Assembly (NCBI GenBank): GCA_031178305.1
Contig: JAPSJG010000203.1
Coordinates: 1 to 6,962, forward strand
DNA: 6,962 nt
DNA from: Sinorhizobium sp.
GTDB taxonomy: Bacteria; Pseudomonadota; Alphaproteobacteria; Rhizobiales; Rhizobiaceae
Direction: 5' to 3'
In this document: piece after piece, positions 5,359-6,962 of the stretch
Position numbering within the stretch: the first letter of the stretch is position 1
Layout of the letters: each line of letters opens with the position of its first letter
The notes under the pieces: generated by a model
Databases searched by the model: none
What the model saw: only the letters and a program-made list of their open reading frames with translations
What the model was told of the DNA's origin: nothing
Position numbers and translations under genes: made by a program

Positions 5359-6624
5359 TCACCGAATCGCCATGGCCGCAGTGATCTTGATGACGTCACC
5401 GGGCAATACCGGCGTATTCTCGCTCGCAGCGATTTCCGCCGGCTTGCCATCCTTCTCGCGAATGATGGAATAGGTGACGTTGAGGCTCTCTTCGGCGAGC
5501 TGCGCGGCTTCTGCCGATTGCATCAGCGCCTCGGCCATCAGGTCGCGGCTGGTGCCGAGCTTCAGCGTAAGCGCGTCGAGTTCAGCTTCAGTGTTCTGCA
5601 ATTCCTGGGCAAGCTGCGCGTCCCAGTCGTCGCGTAGGTTTGTTTCGTCCTGCGTCGCCTTGTTCATTTCCTGCTTCGCTTTCAGCGACGCTGTGTCGAT
5701 GTCGAGCAGCGAGGATTGCACATCGGCTACCCTCTGCTCCAGGGAAAGCTTACGCTGCGCGAGCGCCAACCCCTTCTCGGCGAGACTGTCGACATTGTCG
5801 CGGTCCTGCATCACGAGCTCGAGTTGGCGGGCTTGCGTTTCTGCTTTCTTGGCGAGCGAGTCGATCTCGCTTTGGAGCAGCGACTTGAGATCGCCGAGAG
5901 CGGCGAGTTGCCGCTTTTGACGCTTGTCACGCGATTCCATCAAAGCGCTTTCGCTGGCGAGCAGCTTGTCGACGCCGGGGACGCTCTTCAGTTCGGTTGG
6001 AAGGGTGATCTGGTCACGACTGCCGATCTCCGCCTGAAGGCGGGCCCGGCGAATGAGCAGCCGGTTTCGTTCCGTCACCTGCACGGCGGATTCGCCGCTC
6101 GACTGGATGAAGTCGCGGGCGAAACGCTGACCATTATCGGCGCGCCGCAATCCGCCTGCAAGGCTGATCGCCTTCAGCACGGTGAGATTTGGTGTATAGG
6201 GGTATTCGCCCGGGTTCTGCACCTCTCCGTAGAGGTATAGGGGCCGATACTGCGCCATTTCGACCGAGGCCGACGGGCGGTCCCTAAGACCGAAGAGCGT
6301 CTGCATCTTCATGCTGATCTCTTCGGCGAGCTCCGTCGTCGTCCTTCCGGAGGCGGGCACGTCGCCGACAAAGGGCAGCGAAATACTGCCCGAGGTGCCA
6401 ACCGTGTATTCGCCGCTGACGGCCCCCCAATCGCGCACGGCGCCCTCGGCAGTCTGCCACTCGGCGACGCGGACCCGCAACTTGTCCATGACTCCGAGCC
6501 GATATTCGTCAGCCGATACCGTCGCGACCCCGGCGAACACGGTGGCCACGCAGATTGCAAGACGGGCGAACTGGAGGAGCATGCGGGAACCGCAACGTCT
6601 CCCTGAATTTCTGATCGATGGCAT
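5359..6624 (-). CDS. exoF: ExoF, polysaccharide export (OPX/Wza-like) protein with SLBB domain
   Basis: Exported protein of the polysaccharide biosynthesis/export family. S. meliloti exoF mutants fail, like exoY mutants, at adding the first galactose. The 421 residues from the ATG at 6624 begin with a basic stretch and a hydrophobic signal core (about 15-36), with likely cleavage after VSA38. There is no lipobox cysteine. Next comes a poly-export domain (about 40-125, starting DEYRLGVMDKLRV), an SLBB-type segment (about 128-175, LYLYGEVQNPGEYPY), a long charged coiled-coil region (about 183-380), and a closing piece ending TPVLPGDVIKI. The ATG at 6639 (426 residues) and the ATG at 6582, directly at the hydrophobic core, are alternatives. 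None has a strong ribosome binding site, so the start is uncertain. Its stop lies eight bases before the preferred exoQ start. Confidence 0.94.
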   Translation of the reverse strand: MPSIRNSGRRCGSRMLLQFARLAICVATVFAGVATVSADEYRLGVMDKLRVRVAEWQTAEGAVRDWGAVSGEYTVGTSGSISLPFVGDVPASGRTTTELAEEISMKMQTLFGLRDRPSASVEMAQYRPLYLYGEVQNPGEYPYTPNLTVLKAISLAGGLRRADNGQRFARDFIQSSGESAVQVTERNRLLIRRARLQAEIGSRDQITLPTELKSVPGVDKLLASESALMESRDKRQKRQLAALGDLKSLLQSEIDSLAKKAETQARQLELVMQDRDNVDSLAEKGLALAQRKLSLEQRVADVQSSLLDIDTASLKAKQEMNKATQDETNLRDDWDAQLAQELQNTEAELDALTLKLGTSRDLMAEALMQSAEAAQLAEESLNVTYSIIREKDGKPAEIAASENTPVLPGDVIKITAAMAIR

Positions 6625-6653
6625 TTTCGGATTTCTCATTGCTTGACGTGGTC

Positions 6654-6670
6654 TTGGCCGCAGCGGCCAA
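6654..6670. repeat. 17-bp inverted repeat in the exoY-exoF gap
   Basis: TTGGCCGC-A-GCGGCCAA is a perfect inverted repeat; as RNA it can form a six-pair stem with a five-base loop. It lies between the exoY stop (6681) and the exoF start region (6639-6624). No T-run follows on the transcribed strand, so termination is unlikely. RNA processing or tuning of exoF translation is possible. Confidence 0.6.
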
Positions 6671-6680
6671 TGCCAAGGTT

Positions 6681-6962
6681 TCAGTAGCTGCCGCGGGAGA
6701 AGCACACGGCGGGTATGGTCTTGAAGACGATGACAAGATCGGCAAGGAGCGACCAATTCTGGACGTAGTGCGTGTCAAAGGCCACACGGGCGGCATATGA
6801 GACATCGTTCCGGCCGCTGACCTGCCAGAGGCCGGTCAGACCGGGACGCGAGCGCAGATAATAGATGGCAGCCGCATCGTAGAGTTCGAGTTCGTCCTCC
6901 ACCACGGGACGCGGGCCGACGATGCTCATTTCCCCGCGAATGATGTTGATGAGTTGCGGCAA
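6681..6962 (-). CDS. exoY: ExoY, undecaprenyl-phosphate galactosephosphotransferase (C-terminal part, cut by window edge)
   Basis: Membrane-associated initiating transferase that moves galactose-1-phosphate from UDP-galactose to undecaprenyl phosphate, the first committed step of succinoglycan synthesis. The window has the last 93 or so codons. The edge codon is TTG, an internal leucine, so this is not a start. Visible motifs of the bacterial sugar transferase domain are LPQLINIIRGEMSIVGPRP and, further on, the conserved RPGLTGLWQVSGR. The protein ends FSRGSY followed by TGA. The membrane helix and the acidic catalytic pair lie outside the window. It is followed after 56 bases by exoF, and exoY, exoF and exoQ are expected to form one transcript whose promoter lies off the right edge. 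A generic WcaJ/WbaP-type transferase would look similar; the exo neighbours decide the name. Confidence 0.95.
   Translation of the reverse strand: MPQLINIIRGEMSIVGPRPVVEDELELYDAAAIYYLRSRPGLTGLWQVSGRNDVSYAARVAFDTHYVQNWSLLADLVIVFKTIPAVCFSRGSY

Noticed and set aside
5474..6240. Plus-strand open frames opposite exoF
   Set aside because: The serine/alanine/cysteine-rich translation mirrors the coiled-coil codons of exoF; no start signal or motif is present.

Overview
The window carries one end of a succinoglycan (exopolysaccharide I) biosynthesis cluster next to a queuosine-precursor operon. Gene content, order and protein sequence point to an alphaproteobacterium of the Sinorhizobium/Ensifer type: GC-rich DNA, the exoB/exoZ/exoQ/exoF/exoY order known from the S. 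meliloti pSymB exo region, and a Rhizobium-type intergenic palindromic element. The species and the replicon cannot be fixed from the sequence alone.

Layout. Positions 1-1538 (minus strand) hold queC-queD-queE, a tightly packed operon with overlapping stop and start codons; queE runs off the left edge. A 315-bp divergent intergenic region (1539-1853) follows, with a candidate queC promoter and a perfect 15-bp palindrome upstream of exoB. exoB (1854-2834, plus strand) starts with GTG. A roughly 100-bp element made of two palindromes (2832-2933) lies between the convergent exoB and exoZ, and its first three bases are the exoB stop codon. The rest is minus strand: exoY (C-terminal part, cut by the right edge), exoF, exoQ and exoZ, in transcription order from right to left.

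How the genes work together. ExoB makes UDP-galactose. ExoY transfers galactose-1-phosphate to the undecaprenyl phosphate carrier to start the repeating unit. ExoF is a periplasmic/outer-membrane export-family protein needed genetically at that first step. ExoZ O-acetylates the unit. ExoQ is the Wzy-type polymerase needed for high-molecular-weight polymer. QueD, QueE and QueC carry out three consecutive steps from 7,8-dihydroneopterin triphosphate to preQ0, the precursor of the tRNA base queuosine. The queC gene is probably the equivalent of rhizobial exsB, which was described as a regulator of succinoglycan production, so the neighbourhood may be more than chance.

No wholly unknown protein system is evident: every substantial coding region is assignable. 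The less-described content is intergenic: the palindromic element that ends exoB, the operator-like palindrome before exoB, and stem-loops in the exoY-exoF and exoQ-exoZ gaps.
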